Positions 20,213 through 27,571 of a stretch of DNA of 64,000 nt are shown here, piece by piece. The first letter of the stretch is position 1. Every line of letters begins with the position of its first letter. A model generated the notes under the pieces. That model saw nothing but the letters and a program-made list of their open reading frames with translations. It made no database searches and was not told where the DNA came from. The DNA lies in NCBI GenBank assembly GCA_024275315.1, contig JAJRZK010000021.1, positions 35,837 through 99,836 of the forward strand, read 5' to 3'. Position numbers and translations under genes: made by a program. Source of the DNA: Nitrospirota bacterium. GTDB taxonomy: Bacteria > Nitrospinota_A > UBA7883.

Positions 20213-20910
20213 CCGGCTTTGCCCAGCGTTTTGCAACAGATCCCCTTGTTCAGCGACGGGTCGTATTTTTTCGCCAACGCCGCCATTTTATCGGCCAGCT
20301 TCGTTTGTCCGGTGGCTCTATAGGCCTCGCCAAGCTCCACCAGTGAATAGTAGTGAGTCGGCTCTTTTTTTATGATCGATTCGAGCAGATGTATGCCCTC
20401 CTCCATGGCGCCGGAATGGACCGCCATCACCCCTCTGAAATAGAGCGCCGCGAGATCGTTTGGGTTGGTTTTCAGATGATTTTCGATATGTTCCCCCGCC
20501 AGGTCAAGCCTGTCTGCGTGGTAATACGCACCTCCCAGCACCTTGTCGATATCGTTTGCGTTAGGTTTGGTCTTTATTTTTTCGCGCACCATCCGCTCGA
20601 ACTTCTCCGGTCCTGCCTTTTTAACGACACGCGCGAGCTGGACGTATGGGCGCTGGTCGTAATGGTTCATGCTGTTGAGGTTGAGGAACAGGCCGATCGC
20701 CTGGGGATAGCGCCCTTCTTCTATATGCCGGGCCCCCAGTTTTCGCATTTCCTCCATTTCCTTCAGATGGTTGGCCCTGTGCGCCAGCGACATCGGGTTG
20801 ACCTTGGGCGGCTCCATGCCGTCCGACCCGATCCTTGGCGCCAGTGACGCGATCACCCCGGCCATGAGGCCAAGAAAAATGATTGTCATCAGGAATTTCA
20901 TGTTTTTCAT
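20209..20910 (-). CDS. Membrane-anchored or exported TPR protein
   Basis: One N-terminal hydrophobic segment (about residues 4-24) that may be an uncleaved anchor or signal peptide. Then three to four TPR-like helical hairpins, e.g. LAGEHIENHLKTNPNDLAAL and ALYFRGVMAVHSGAMEEGI. It has two adjacent Cys near the end (GICCKTLG), which is unusual for a periplasmic TPR protein. It is the last gene of a leftward series and its start overlaps a small upstream frame by ATGA. Function unknown; probably a scaffold. Confidence 0.72.
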   Translation of the reverse strand: MKNMKFLMTIIFLGLMAGVIASLAPRIGSDGMEPPKVNPMSLAHRANHLKEMEEMRKLGARHIEEGRYPQAIGLFLNLNSMNHYDQRPYVQLARVVKKAGPEKFERMVREKIKTKPNANDIDKVLGGAYYHADRLDLAGEHIENHLKTNPNDLAALYFRGVMAVHSGAMEEGIHLLESIIKKEPTHYYSLVELGEAYRATGQTKLADKMAALAKKYDPSLNKGICCKTLGKAG

Positions 20911-21008
20911 GACGCAGTTTTTTTCATGCTAAAAATGTGCTCGACAAAACCATGGCGGCGGTGGTTCGCGCAGTCGCCACAGCCGCCCGGGTTCACTCCA
21001 ATATCCAA
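20907..21008 (-). CDS. Small Cys/His-containing protein (33 residues), tentative
   Basis: A TTG at 21008 preceded by GGAAGG opens a 33-residue frame beginning MDIGVNPGGCGDCANHRRHG. Its TGA stop overlaps the ATG of the next TPR gene (ATGA), the usual sign of translational coupling. A CGDC pair followed by His residues could bind a metal. It fills the only gap between the PAS kinase and the TPR gene. No family recognised; could be a leader peptide. Confidence 0.4.
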   Translation of the reverse strand: MDIGVNPGGCGDCANHRRHGFVEHIFSMKKTAS

Positions 21009-21042
21009 TGATAACCTTCCTTCGAGCCATTTACAATCGCCG

Positions 21043-22083
21043 CTAGCTTGCCGGCAGTTCCAGCGTGGCTGTGGTCCCCTGTCCCGGCTTTGACGAGAGG
21101 GTGACCGTTCCATCGTGGTTGTTGAGGATGTTGCGAACGATGGACAACCCGAGGCCGGTGCCTGTTTTTTTTGTGGTAAAAAACGGGTCGAACACGAATT
21201 TCAGGTCCGCAGGATCGATCCCCTTTCCGAAATCGGTTACGATAATACAGGCCAGGTTGGCGGGGCTTTTTTTTACCAGCCTCGTCTCTATCTCCACATG
21301 CCCGCCCGTTTTCGTGGCCTGGACGGCGTTTAGAAGTATGTTCAGCAGCGCCTGGTTGAACTTCATCCTGTCGAAAAGGATCATCTCCATATTTTTGTCG
21401 AACTTCTTTTTTATCACGACGTTTTTTTCCTTGCAGACGCTCTCCATAGTCGCCATGACGGCCTCTATCTGGGTATGCAGGTTCTGCCGGCGCAGGTTGA
21501 GCGACATCGGCTTGGCGTAGTCGAGCAGTTCCATGACTATTTTTTCCAGGTTGGCCACTTCTTCCTGGGCGATTTCGAAATGCTCCACGTCGTCTCCGGC
21601 CGGGTTCAGCCTTTTGCGCAATATCGAAAGGTTCATTTTTACCGAGGACAGGGGGTTGCGGATTTCATGGGCGATGCCGATAGCCAGCCTTCCCAGCGAT
21701 GCAAGCCGCTCTTCGTTTTTTAGTTTTTCCTCCAGTATCTGTGTTTCGGTCACGTCCCGGATGATACCCATAACGCCGATGATGTTTTCGTCGTCGCCCA
21801 GTAATGGTGATGATTTTACCACCACCTTGTACGCATCGCCCCGTTTGTCGAGGATTTCCATCTCTATGGTCTGGTGAAACCCCATTATGGAGGGAACGCT
21901 TTCCCGTTTGCCGATATGTTTTGTGTTCAGGATGTTGACAAGAGGCTGGCCGATAAGCTCTTCTTTGTCGTAGCCCCACTCTGATATGTTGTTGTTGATA
22001 TAGATAAATTTCCCCTCCATATCTATCGCCCATATGAGGTCGCTGGCGTTGTCGAGCAGTTTTCTGTAGATATTTTCCTGCAT
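21043..22083 (-). CDS. Soluble PAS-domain histidine kinase
   Basis: No membrane segment. Residues about 1-125 are a PAS domain (LLDNASDLIWAIDMEGKFIY) with a PAC-like end (VVVKSSPLLGDDENIIGVMG). A DHp domain follows with phospho-acceptor His in GIAHEIRNPLSSVKMN, then an intact HATPase with DFGKGIDPADL and TGLGLSIV boxes. It lies 12 bases downstream of the UroD/corrinoid-activator fusion, in one likely operon with a sigma-54 regulator. It could therefore phosphorylate that regulator in response to a cytoplasmic redox or ligand cue. The PAS cofactor cannot be told from sequence. Confidence 0.9.
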   Translation of the reverse strand: MQENIYRKLLDNASDLIWAIDMEGKFIYINNNISEWGYDKEELIGQPLVNILNTKHIGKRESVPSIMGFHQTIEMEILDKRGDAYKVVVKSSPLLGDDENIIGVMGIIRDVTETQILEEKLKNEERLASLGRLAIGIAHEIRNPLSSVKMNLSILRKRLNPAGDDVEHFEIAQEEVANLEKIVMELLDYAKPMSLNLRRQNLHTQIEAVMATMESVCKEKNVVIKKKFDKNMEMILFDRMKFNQALLNILLNAVQATKTGGHVEIETRLVKKSPANLACIIVTDFGKGIDPADLKFVFDPFFTTKKTGTGLGLSIVRNILNNHDGTVTLSSKPGQGTTATLELPAS

Positions 22084-22095
22084 GATCGCCCCCGG

Positions 22096-24927
22096 TTATG
22101 GAATGGGTTGGAGCTTCTGGAGAAGCTGTGCGTAACCATTATCCCGTGCCAGGTCGATTTTTTCTAATATCGCGGCGACTCTGTCCATCTCGTCCCTGGC
22201 CGCAGAGGATAACAGCGCCATTCTTCCGCCAACACTCGACGCGGCCCGGACAAACGAATATTTCGCCGTGTCGTAGTCCGGGATCATGTCGATCCGCCTG
22301 GCGGCGTCCATGTCTATAAGGATACCGAAGCCCCCGGATACGCAAATGGAGCCTATATCCTTAGGTTTGGCGCCGAGCTTGTCCATCAAAACCGAAACAG
22401 CCGCCCTGTAGGCCGCCTTTGCGCGCAACGCCTGTTCGATATCGGCGCTGGTGACGGTTATCGGCCTGTACATGGCTGTTTTCTGCTTAGGCGCCAGTGT
22501 GAAAACGCCGTTGGAAAGCTGGAGCTGGTTTTTACTGTATATAAACGACCCCTGCCTGTCGATGATTCCGTTGCTGTACAACTGCGCCAATACGCTTACA
22601 ATGGATGAACCGCACATCCCGAAAGGCGCCGTGCCTCCGAGTGTTTCGATTGTTAATGATCCATCGGGGCTGATTGCAATATTTTGAATCAATCCGCCCT
22701 GGAACACGCTGTCCTTGCTTATCCTGAGGCTCTCAAACACCGTTCCGCCGATTGTCGGGACGTACAGGATCCTTTCGCGGTTGCCGACAAACACCTCTCC
22801 TCTATCGCCGACATTGACAAACACGTCTATCATTTCGCCGTCGAACAGTCCGGATCCGATAACACCCGCCATGGCGGATCCGCCCGGAAAAGAGGAGTTA
22901 CGGTGGGGGGTGTTGATCCTGCAAGAGGAACTCGCCGCCAGACGTACGCCCCTGGGCATCGACTGCGCGGTGGTGGTGGACCATACAGACCCGGGCGCTG
23001 AGTTCCTGTGGATCCCTAGCGCCGGAGCGGTCAATCGGTCGGTGGTGATCACCAGGGAGTAGACCTGGTCGGAGACCATGGAATGGTTGTTGTGAAACCA
23101 CAATATGAGATTGTTTATCCCGTCGAAAAATCTCTTTTGAAGAAGCGCCAGCTGTTTCGAATCCCGTGCCAGTTCGCCGAAATCTTCCGTCACCTTCGGA
23201 TTCTGGATCGACGCCGCGTGTTTAAGGTCGCCGGTTTGAAGATCATGGATATAAGCTGAAATGGTGGTGGCGCCTATGTCTATCGCCACGCCGTAGATCT
23301 TGTCCGAACGGGAGAAATCAATTATCTCCTTTTTTGACGTGTCCATCACCATAAAGACCCGCTCTCCGGATTCCTGGCTGAGCGACAGGAGCTTGTCCAG
23401 GGCGGCTGTTCCCGTTTGATAACCTTCAACTTTTTCCAGGAGCCATTTTTTAAGGGAGTTCGGCGGCGGCATCTCGGAAAGCTCCAATGGTTTTGACAGT
23501 ATGCCGGGTGAAAACCCGAATCGGCTGATCTTGTCGTTTATCGACCGGTGATACAGCGCCGCTGAAATGTCGCACTGGCCCGCAGGATACATCCTTGACG
23601 AATGGGGCACGTAAACTTCCATTCCGTCGCTGACCCTGGCCTGGCACGCCAGACGCTCGCCCGGATAGCCACCCCGGTTTCTCAGTTGAATCTCCTCTAT
23701 CTTGTCGGGATCGTCCATCTCGTAGTTGTCGACGCACACCACGCATTCTCCGCACGACCCGGTGAGGTTGCAATAGGTCGTGATAGTGATTCCGGCGGTC
23801 TTAGCCGCGTCGAGAACGGTTGTTCCGGCTTGTACATAGACTTTTTTTCTGTGGGGGAGTATGGTCACCTCGTTGCCGTGGCCTTCGCACCGGTTAATAT
23901 ATTCGAAGGTCTCCATTTCTTCTTCGACAGCCTTTCTCATGGCGATGATATTTTCCGGATTGGAATTAAGCGGTATCTCGCATCCGCTACCCAGGATGAA
24001 TCTTTCCGTGTTTCTTGCCGCCGCCAACAGAGCCTTTGATTCTTCCAGTATTTCGCATTCGCTTCCCTCAAGGAACAGGTTTGGCTTTATGTTTCCGTTT
24101 ATCACCGTATACACGGAATGCTGGATGGCGGTTTCTATTGGGACAAGGTAGTCCACTGTTGTAATATCGGCCCCTACGGCGGTGAGAATGTCCAGGTTTG
24201 TTTGTACGGGACCGGCCACGGAATACCAGGTGAAAATGTCCTGCCTGGCCGATTTTACGGCGGCGAAAACGCTTCTGATCGGCTCCACTTCGAATCTGTT
24301 GAAAATTTTCGCGGGAAGCACCGACGGGGAGGCGGTGGGGTCGAACATGATTATGCCGTCCGCCCCGGCGTTTACCAGCGCGACGGCGAATTTTGTCACC
24401 ACACTCAGGCAGAATTCCATCACCTCGCCGAATTTTTCCGGCTCGTCGACTATCATGTAGAGCATCTGTTCTATGTCCATGATACGCGAAGCCAGGGTGA
24501 TGGGCCCGATGGCGTTGGCTATCACCGGTGTCGCCCCTTTTGTTTCATCCTTGAGCAACCTGACGGCCCGGAGCAATTCCGGCATTCTTCCATCGCGGTC
24601 CGGGTCGGGGATTTTTATTTTGCGCAGGTCTTCGGGCTTTTTGATCAAGGTTTTCACCACGTATGGATAGTTCATCTCCGGATAGGCGAGGTCGCACCCG
24701 AGCGCTTCGGCTTCCACGCACAGGTCGGATATGGCGAATAGCGCGTCGCTACCTATGGTGTCGCGGGCGTTGATCTGGCATTGGGCTATCAACTGGCCGG
24801 ACGTGACGTAGTCACGGACGGTTTCGCCCGCCATGGTGGCGGCGACGGCTATTATTTCCGGTACGAGCGCAGGGCGGTCAGTTCGCTGAAAATGGACTAC
24901 AGACCGAATTCGCTCGGTGGAGTTCAA
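22096..24927 (-). CDS. Fusion of UroD-like methyltransferase, 2Fe-2S and corrinoid-activator (RACo/ASKHA) domains
   Basis: 943 residues. Part 1 (about 1-345) is a uroporphyrinogen-decarboxylase-fold methyltransferase of the MtaA/CmuA type. The zinc motif HxC of those enzymes reads YSVAG here (235-239), with His to Ser and Cys to Ala, while the later Cys (GSGCEIP, Cys316) remains. Part 2 (about 355-445) is a plant-type [2Fe-2S] ferredoxin: Cys386, Cys392, Cys395, Cys428. Part 3 (about 540-943) is a DUF4445/ASKHA domain (YGVAIDIGATTISAYI), the ATP-dependent reductive activator of Co(II) corrinoid proteins. The corrinoid protein gene is 6 bases upstream. Fusing the methyltransferase-like and activator parts is unusual; no substrate methyltransferase of MttB or MtaB type is seen nearby. 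Confidence 0.85.
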   Translation of the reverse strand: MNSTERIRSVVHFQRTDRPALVPEIIAVAATMAGETVRDYVTSGQLIAQCQINARDTIGSDALFAISDLCVEAEALGCDLAYPEMNYPYVVKTLIKKPEDLRKIKIPDPDRDGRMPELLRAVRLLKDETKGATPVIANAIGPITLASRIMDIEQMLYMIVDEPEKFGEVMEFCLSVVTKFAVALVNAGADGIIMFDPTASPSVLPAKIFNRFEVEPIRSVFAAVKSARQDIFTWYSVAGPVQTNLDILTAVGADITTVDYLVPIETAIQHSVYTVINGNIKPNLFLEGSECEILEESKALLAAARNTERFILGSGCEIPLNSNPENIIAMRKAVEEEMETFEYINRCEGHGNEVTILPHRKKVYVQAGTTVLDAAKTAGITITTYCNLTGSCGECVVCVDNYEMDDPDKIEEIQLRNRGGYPGERLACQARVSDGMEVYVPHSSRMYPAGQCDISAALYHRSINDKISRFGFSPGILSKPLELSEMPPPNSLKKWLLEKVEGYQTGTAALDKLLSLSQESGERVFMVMDTSKKEIIDFSRSDKIYGVAIDIGATTISAYIHDLQTGDLKHAASIQNPKVTEDFGELARDSKQLALLQKRFFDGINNLILWFHNNHSMVSDQVYSLVITTDRLTAPALGIHRNSAPGSVWSTTTAQSMPRGVRLAASSSCRINTPHRNSSFPGGSAMAGVIGSGLFDGEMIDVFVNVGDRGEVFVGNRERILYVPTIGGTVFESLRISKDSVFQGGLIQNIAISPDGSLTIETLGGTAPFGMCGSSIVSVLAQLYSNGIIDRQGSFIYSKNQLQLSNGVFTLAPKQKTAMYRPITVTSADIEQALRAKAAYRAAVSVLMDKLGAKPKDIGSICVSGGFGILIDMDAARRIDMIPDYDTAKYSFVRAASSVGGRMALLSSAARDEMDRVAAILEKIDLARDNGYAQLLQKLQPIP

Positions 24928-24933
24928 GATGAC

Positions 24934-25632
24934 CTAGGGATTTTGCCGTTTGCAGATATAATCGAGCCCGTCGAACGCGTCGTGAGCGACAAAGTCGAGG
25001 TTCAGCGATTCCATGGAGCTTTGCTGCACAGCCGACCCTCCTCCCACAACTTTGATATATCCATATCCTCTGCGAATCAGCTCGGGCTTGATATCCTTGA
25101 TTTTCGCCAGGCACACTGTCATGAGGCTGGAGACACCTATGTAATCGGCGTTCTCCCGTATGGCGGTGTTGACGAATGTGTCCACGGGCACGTCCTTGCC
25201 CAGGTTTATGACCTTTACGCTGTTGAATCGGCACAATGTGGCGACGATATGCTTGCCCAGGTCGTGGACGTCTCCCTGGATGGTTCCGATTACCAAGGTT
25301 TTGACTGGCGCTCCGCTGTTTGTGCGCTCGAACGCGTCGGCGATCTGGTCCATATCCATCTGGAGCTTGCGGGATATACATTCGTCTACCACCTCCACCA
25401 TGGCCCTGCTGGCCAACAGCACGTCGAGGAGCTGAAAGTTTTCCACGGTGCACTTGTTACGGAGAATGGCCAGGCCCTCGGAAAGGGCGCTTATGATGTC
25501 TTCCACCGGACAGCTGTTGTCGAGCAACTTTTCCGCGCAGGCGACAGCTTCGATGTTTTCTCCGTGCTGGACCAGTGAGGCCAGGTCGGTAAGCTGGTCC
25601 GATTTGGCGCTTTCAATTTCTTTTGACGGCAT
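24934..25632 (-). CDS. Corrinoid-binding methyltransferase protein (MtbC/MttC/MtaC-like)
   Basis: 232 residues from ATG 25632; the frame is open further upstream but would overlap the preceding regulator. A helical cap (about 1-105) precedes a Rossmann B12 domain with the base-off signature GDVHDLGKHIV (Asp121, His123, Gly126), GVSSLMT, and a GGGSA strand. His123 would be the lower cobalt ligand. Such proteins carry a methyl group between a substrate-specific methyltransferase and an acceptor enzyme. It sits between the sigma-54 regulator (5 bases) and the UroD/activator fusion (6 bases), so all three are co-expressed. Confidence 0.92.
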   Translation of the reverse strand: MPSKEIESAKSDQLTDLASLVQHGENIEAVACAEKLLDNSCPVEDIISALSEGLAILRNKCTVENFQLLDVLLASRAMVEVVDECISRKLQMDMDQIADAFERTNSGAPVKTLVIGTIQGDVHDLGKHIVATLCRFNSVKVINLGKDVPVDTFVNTAIRENADYIGVSSLMTVCLAKIKDIKPELIRRGYGYIKVVGGGSAVQQSSMESLNLDFVAHDAFDGLDYICKRQNP

Positions 25633-25637
25633 CGGTT

Positions 25638-27065
25638 TTACGCCTTGCTCATGTAATACTGGATGGGCTTGATGCCGTATTTCTTGATTTTCCTGTCCAG
25701 CCGGGGACGGGTGATTCCGAGGATCTGGCATGCTTTGCCCTTGTGCCATTTTGTGTGCTGCAAGGTGAGCCTGATTTGATCTTTTTCCACCTCGTTAAGC
25801 GATTTTAATGTATTTTCATCGTTCTGGAACGATTCGGACTCCGTGTTGTCCATGAGCCCGCTATAGGTTTCCGTCTCCTCCGGGCCAAGTATCGATTTGA
25901 AGTGATTGGCGGTCAGCCTGTCGCCCCGGGTCATTATAACGGCGTGAATGATCGTGTTTTCCAGTTGTCTTACGTTGCCGTTCCAGGGATATTCCGTGAG
26001 CGTGTCTATGGCGTCTATGGATATGTACTTGATTTCGCGGTTGAGCTCCTGGTTGGCTTTTGCGATGAAATACATCGTCAGGTCCGGGATGTCCCTGGTG
26101 TGCTCTCTCAACGGAGGGATGTGTATGCTGATTACCTTGAGGCGGTAATAAAGGTCTTCACGGAATTTACCAGCTTTGACAGAGTCTTCCAGGTTTCTGT
26201 TGGTGGCGGATATAATGCGGCAGTTGCACTTGAGCTTTTCCTTGCCGCCCACTCGTTCAAATTCCTTCTCCTGCAACACCCGCAGGAGCTTGGCCTGGAG
26301 GTTGATATCCATTTCGCCGATTTCGTCGAGGAAAATGGTGCCGTTCCGGGCAAGGGAGAACTTGCCCTCTTTTTGTGTTATCGCTCCGGTAAAAGAGCCC
26401 TTTTCGTGGCCGAAAAGCTCCGATTCGAGAAGGGTGTCGACAATCGCGGAGCAGTTGACAGATATAAATGGTTCGTCCTTGTTGGCGCTGCTCTGGTGTA
26501 TGGCGCGGGCCACGAGCTCTTTGCCTGTGCCGCTTTCACCGGAGATGTGGGCGGTGGCCTTGCTCATCGACACCAGCCCCACGGTCTTGAAGACTTCCTT
26601 CATTACGTGGCTTTTTCCTATGAACTGCCGTCCTATATCCTTGACGACGGGCACAGGTATAAACGAGGTTTTCTGGTTATACTTGCTCTGAAAAAACTCG
26701 CCTGCTTTTTCAACTGCGCTGTCGATCTCTTCTATATCTATCGGCTTGTGGATATATTCCCCGACGCCGTTCTGCACCGCTTTGATGGTGGACTCCATGT
26801 CAGGGAACGCGGTTACTATTATAGAATAGTAATTGTCGCCTTTCTGGCGGATTTCTTTCAGCAGTTCCACACCGTTGGCGTCGGGCAGGCGTACGTCGAG
26901 TATCACTATGGCCGATACGAACGATTCCAGCTTCGACAGGCCCTCGTAGGCCATCTGGGTTGTGGTGACATCGTAGCCGTTTCGCTCAAAATGGAGCTTC
27001 AGGGTTTTGCAGATCGATTTGTCGTCATCGATTATAACAATAGGTTCTTTGACCATAACTGCCAT
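25638..27065 (-). CDS. NtrC-family sigma-54-dependent response regulator, candidate master regulator of the respiratory genes
   Basis: 475 residues: receiver (DDD start, phospho-Asp in VILDVRLPDANG, Lys in IHKPI), AAA+ domain (Walker A GESGTGKE, loop GHEKGSFTGAITQ with GSFTGA in place of the usual GAFTGA, Walker B GTIFLDEIGE), and a Fis helix-turn-helix (KGKACQILGITRPRLDRKI). A perfect dyad TTTTAACG-AAA-CGTTAAAA lies upstream of this gene (27404-27422). The same 13-base core, or close matches, occur upstream of three -24/-12 promoters in front of respiratory genes. It heads an operon with the corrinoid protein and the UroD/activator fusion. Partners could be the kinase at 27572 or the PAS kinase at 21043. 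Confidence 0.93.
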   Translation of the reverse strand: MAVMVKEPIVIIDDDKSICKTLKLHFERNGYDVTTTQMAYEGLSKLESFVSAIVILDVRLPDANGVELLKEIRQKGDNYYSIIVTAFPDMESTIKAVQNGVGEYIHKPIDIEEIDSAVEKAGEFFQSKYNQKTSFIPVPVVKDIGRQFIGKSHVMKEVFKTVGLVSMSKATAHISGESGTGKELVARAIHQSSANKDEPFISVNCSAIVDTLLESELFGHEKGSFTGAITQKEGKFSLARNGTIFLDEIGEMDINLQAKLLRVLQEKEFERVGGKEKLKCNCRIISATNRNLEDSVKAGKFREDLYYRLKVISIHIPPLREHTRDIPDLTMYFIAKANQELNREIKYISIDAIDTLTEYPWNGNVRQLENTIIHAVIMTRGDRLTANHFKSILGPEETETYSGLMDNTESESFQNDENTLKSLNEVEKDQIRLTLQHTKWHKGKACQILGITRPRLDRKIKKYGIKPIQYYMSKA

Positions 27066-27205
27066 TACCTCTTTTCCCGTGTGGCGGCGATAGGTCTGTA
27101 CGCCTTGCCGGTTGGGTCTGCTATTTTAATAAACAAAAAACCCCTTCGCCAAATGTTCATTTTCTGTCTACCGGTAAATACGTTGTGATGTGATACAACG
27201 GCAAC

Positions 27206-27316
27206 CTAGTGGGAAGCTACGTACCAGAGGATATATACGACCACTACCATGTTGACTGCGATCCCGAAATGGATCATCCAGTCGAGAAATGAAAATTTTT
27301 CTTTGTTTTTGATCAC
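27206..27316 (-). CDS. Small single-pass membrane protein (36 residues), tentative
   Basis: From a GTG at 27316 the frame encodes a polar N-terminus (MIKNKEKFSFLDW) and one long hydrophobic helix, NMVVVVYILWYV, ending ASH. Hydrophobicity and aromatic residues at the interface are typical of a real single-pass peptide. No strong Shine-Dalgarno is visible (GGGGAAA about 13 bases upstream). It lies between the dyad at 27404 and the regulator gene. A second such peptide is encoded at 29930 ahead of the oxidase. Confidence 0.45.
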   Translation of the reverse strand: MIKNKEKFSFLDWMIHFGIAVNMVVVVYILWYVASH

Positions 27317-27403
27317 TGTCAGGATTTCCCCATACCATAGTTAATACTTCTAGATTTCTAGGTGCGTGATTATATTCCATTTGTCGCCCGTCATCCATAT
27401 AAA

Positions 27404-27422
27404 TTTTAACGAAACGTTAAAA
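27404..27422. promoter_or_regulatory. Perfect palindrome, putative regulator binding site (copy 1)
   Basis: TTTTAACG-AAA-CGTTAAAA has 8-bp perfect arms. Its core TAACGAAACGTTA (27407-27419) recurs identically at 56907-56919. Related cores occur at 29629-29641 and 39302-39314 (11/13 each). Here it lies upstream of the small membrane peptide and the sigma-54 regulator, suggesting autoregulation. A terminator for the kinase gene is unlikely, since the arms are AT-rich and it sits upstream of the leftward genes. Confidence 0.6.
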
Positions 27423-27571
27423 AGTTGCTGTTCTATTTTATTTATAACCGGGCATAATGCGAGTGATATCGTTGTATGCGTATGAAAACAGAAGGATTAA
27501 ACAAAAATCTTGGGCAGGTATCGAGTCGCCGGGACCTCTGTAAAGTCGGCCCCGCGCGGTTTACGGAGGAA

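Noticed and set aside
22880..23062. Possible frameshift or inverted segment in the ASKHA part of the UroD/activator fusion, since the minus-frame text there is Ser/Thr/Arg-rich and the plus strand reads protein-like
   Set aside because: The minus frame keeps alignable ends (ALGIH before, FPGGSAMAGVIGSGL after), so it is a divergent stretch; no stop codon interrupts it.
25902..27188. 428-codon frame on the plus strand opposite the sigma-54 regulator
   Set aside because: The minus strand encodes an intact receiver, AAA+ and HTH; the antisense frame is a by-product.
27206..27400. Search for a minus-strand -24/-12 promoter in front of the regulator gene
   Set aside because: The best candidate has GG-N11-GC spacing, one base too long, so no promoter is annotated.
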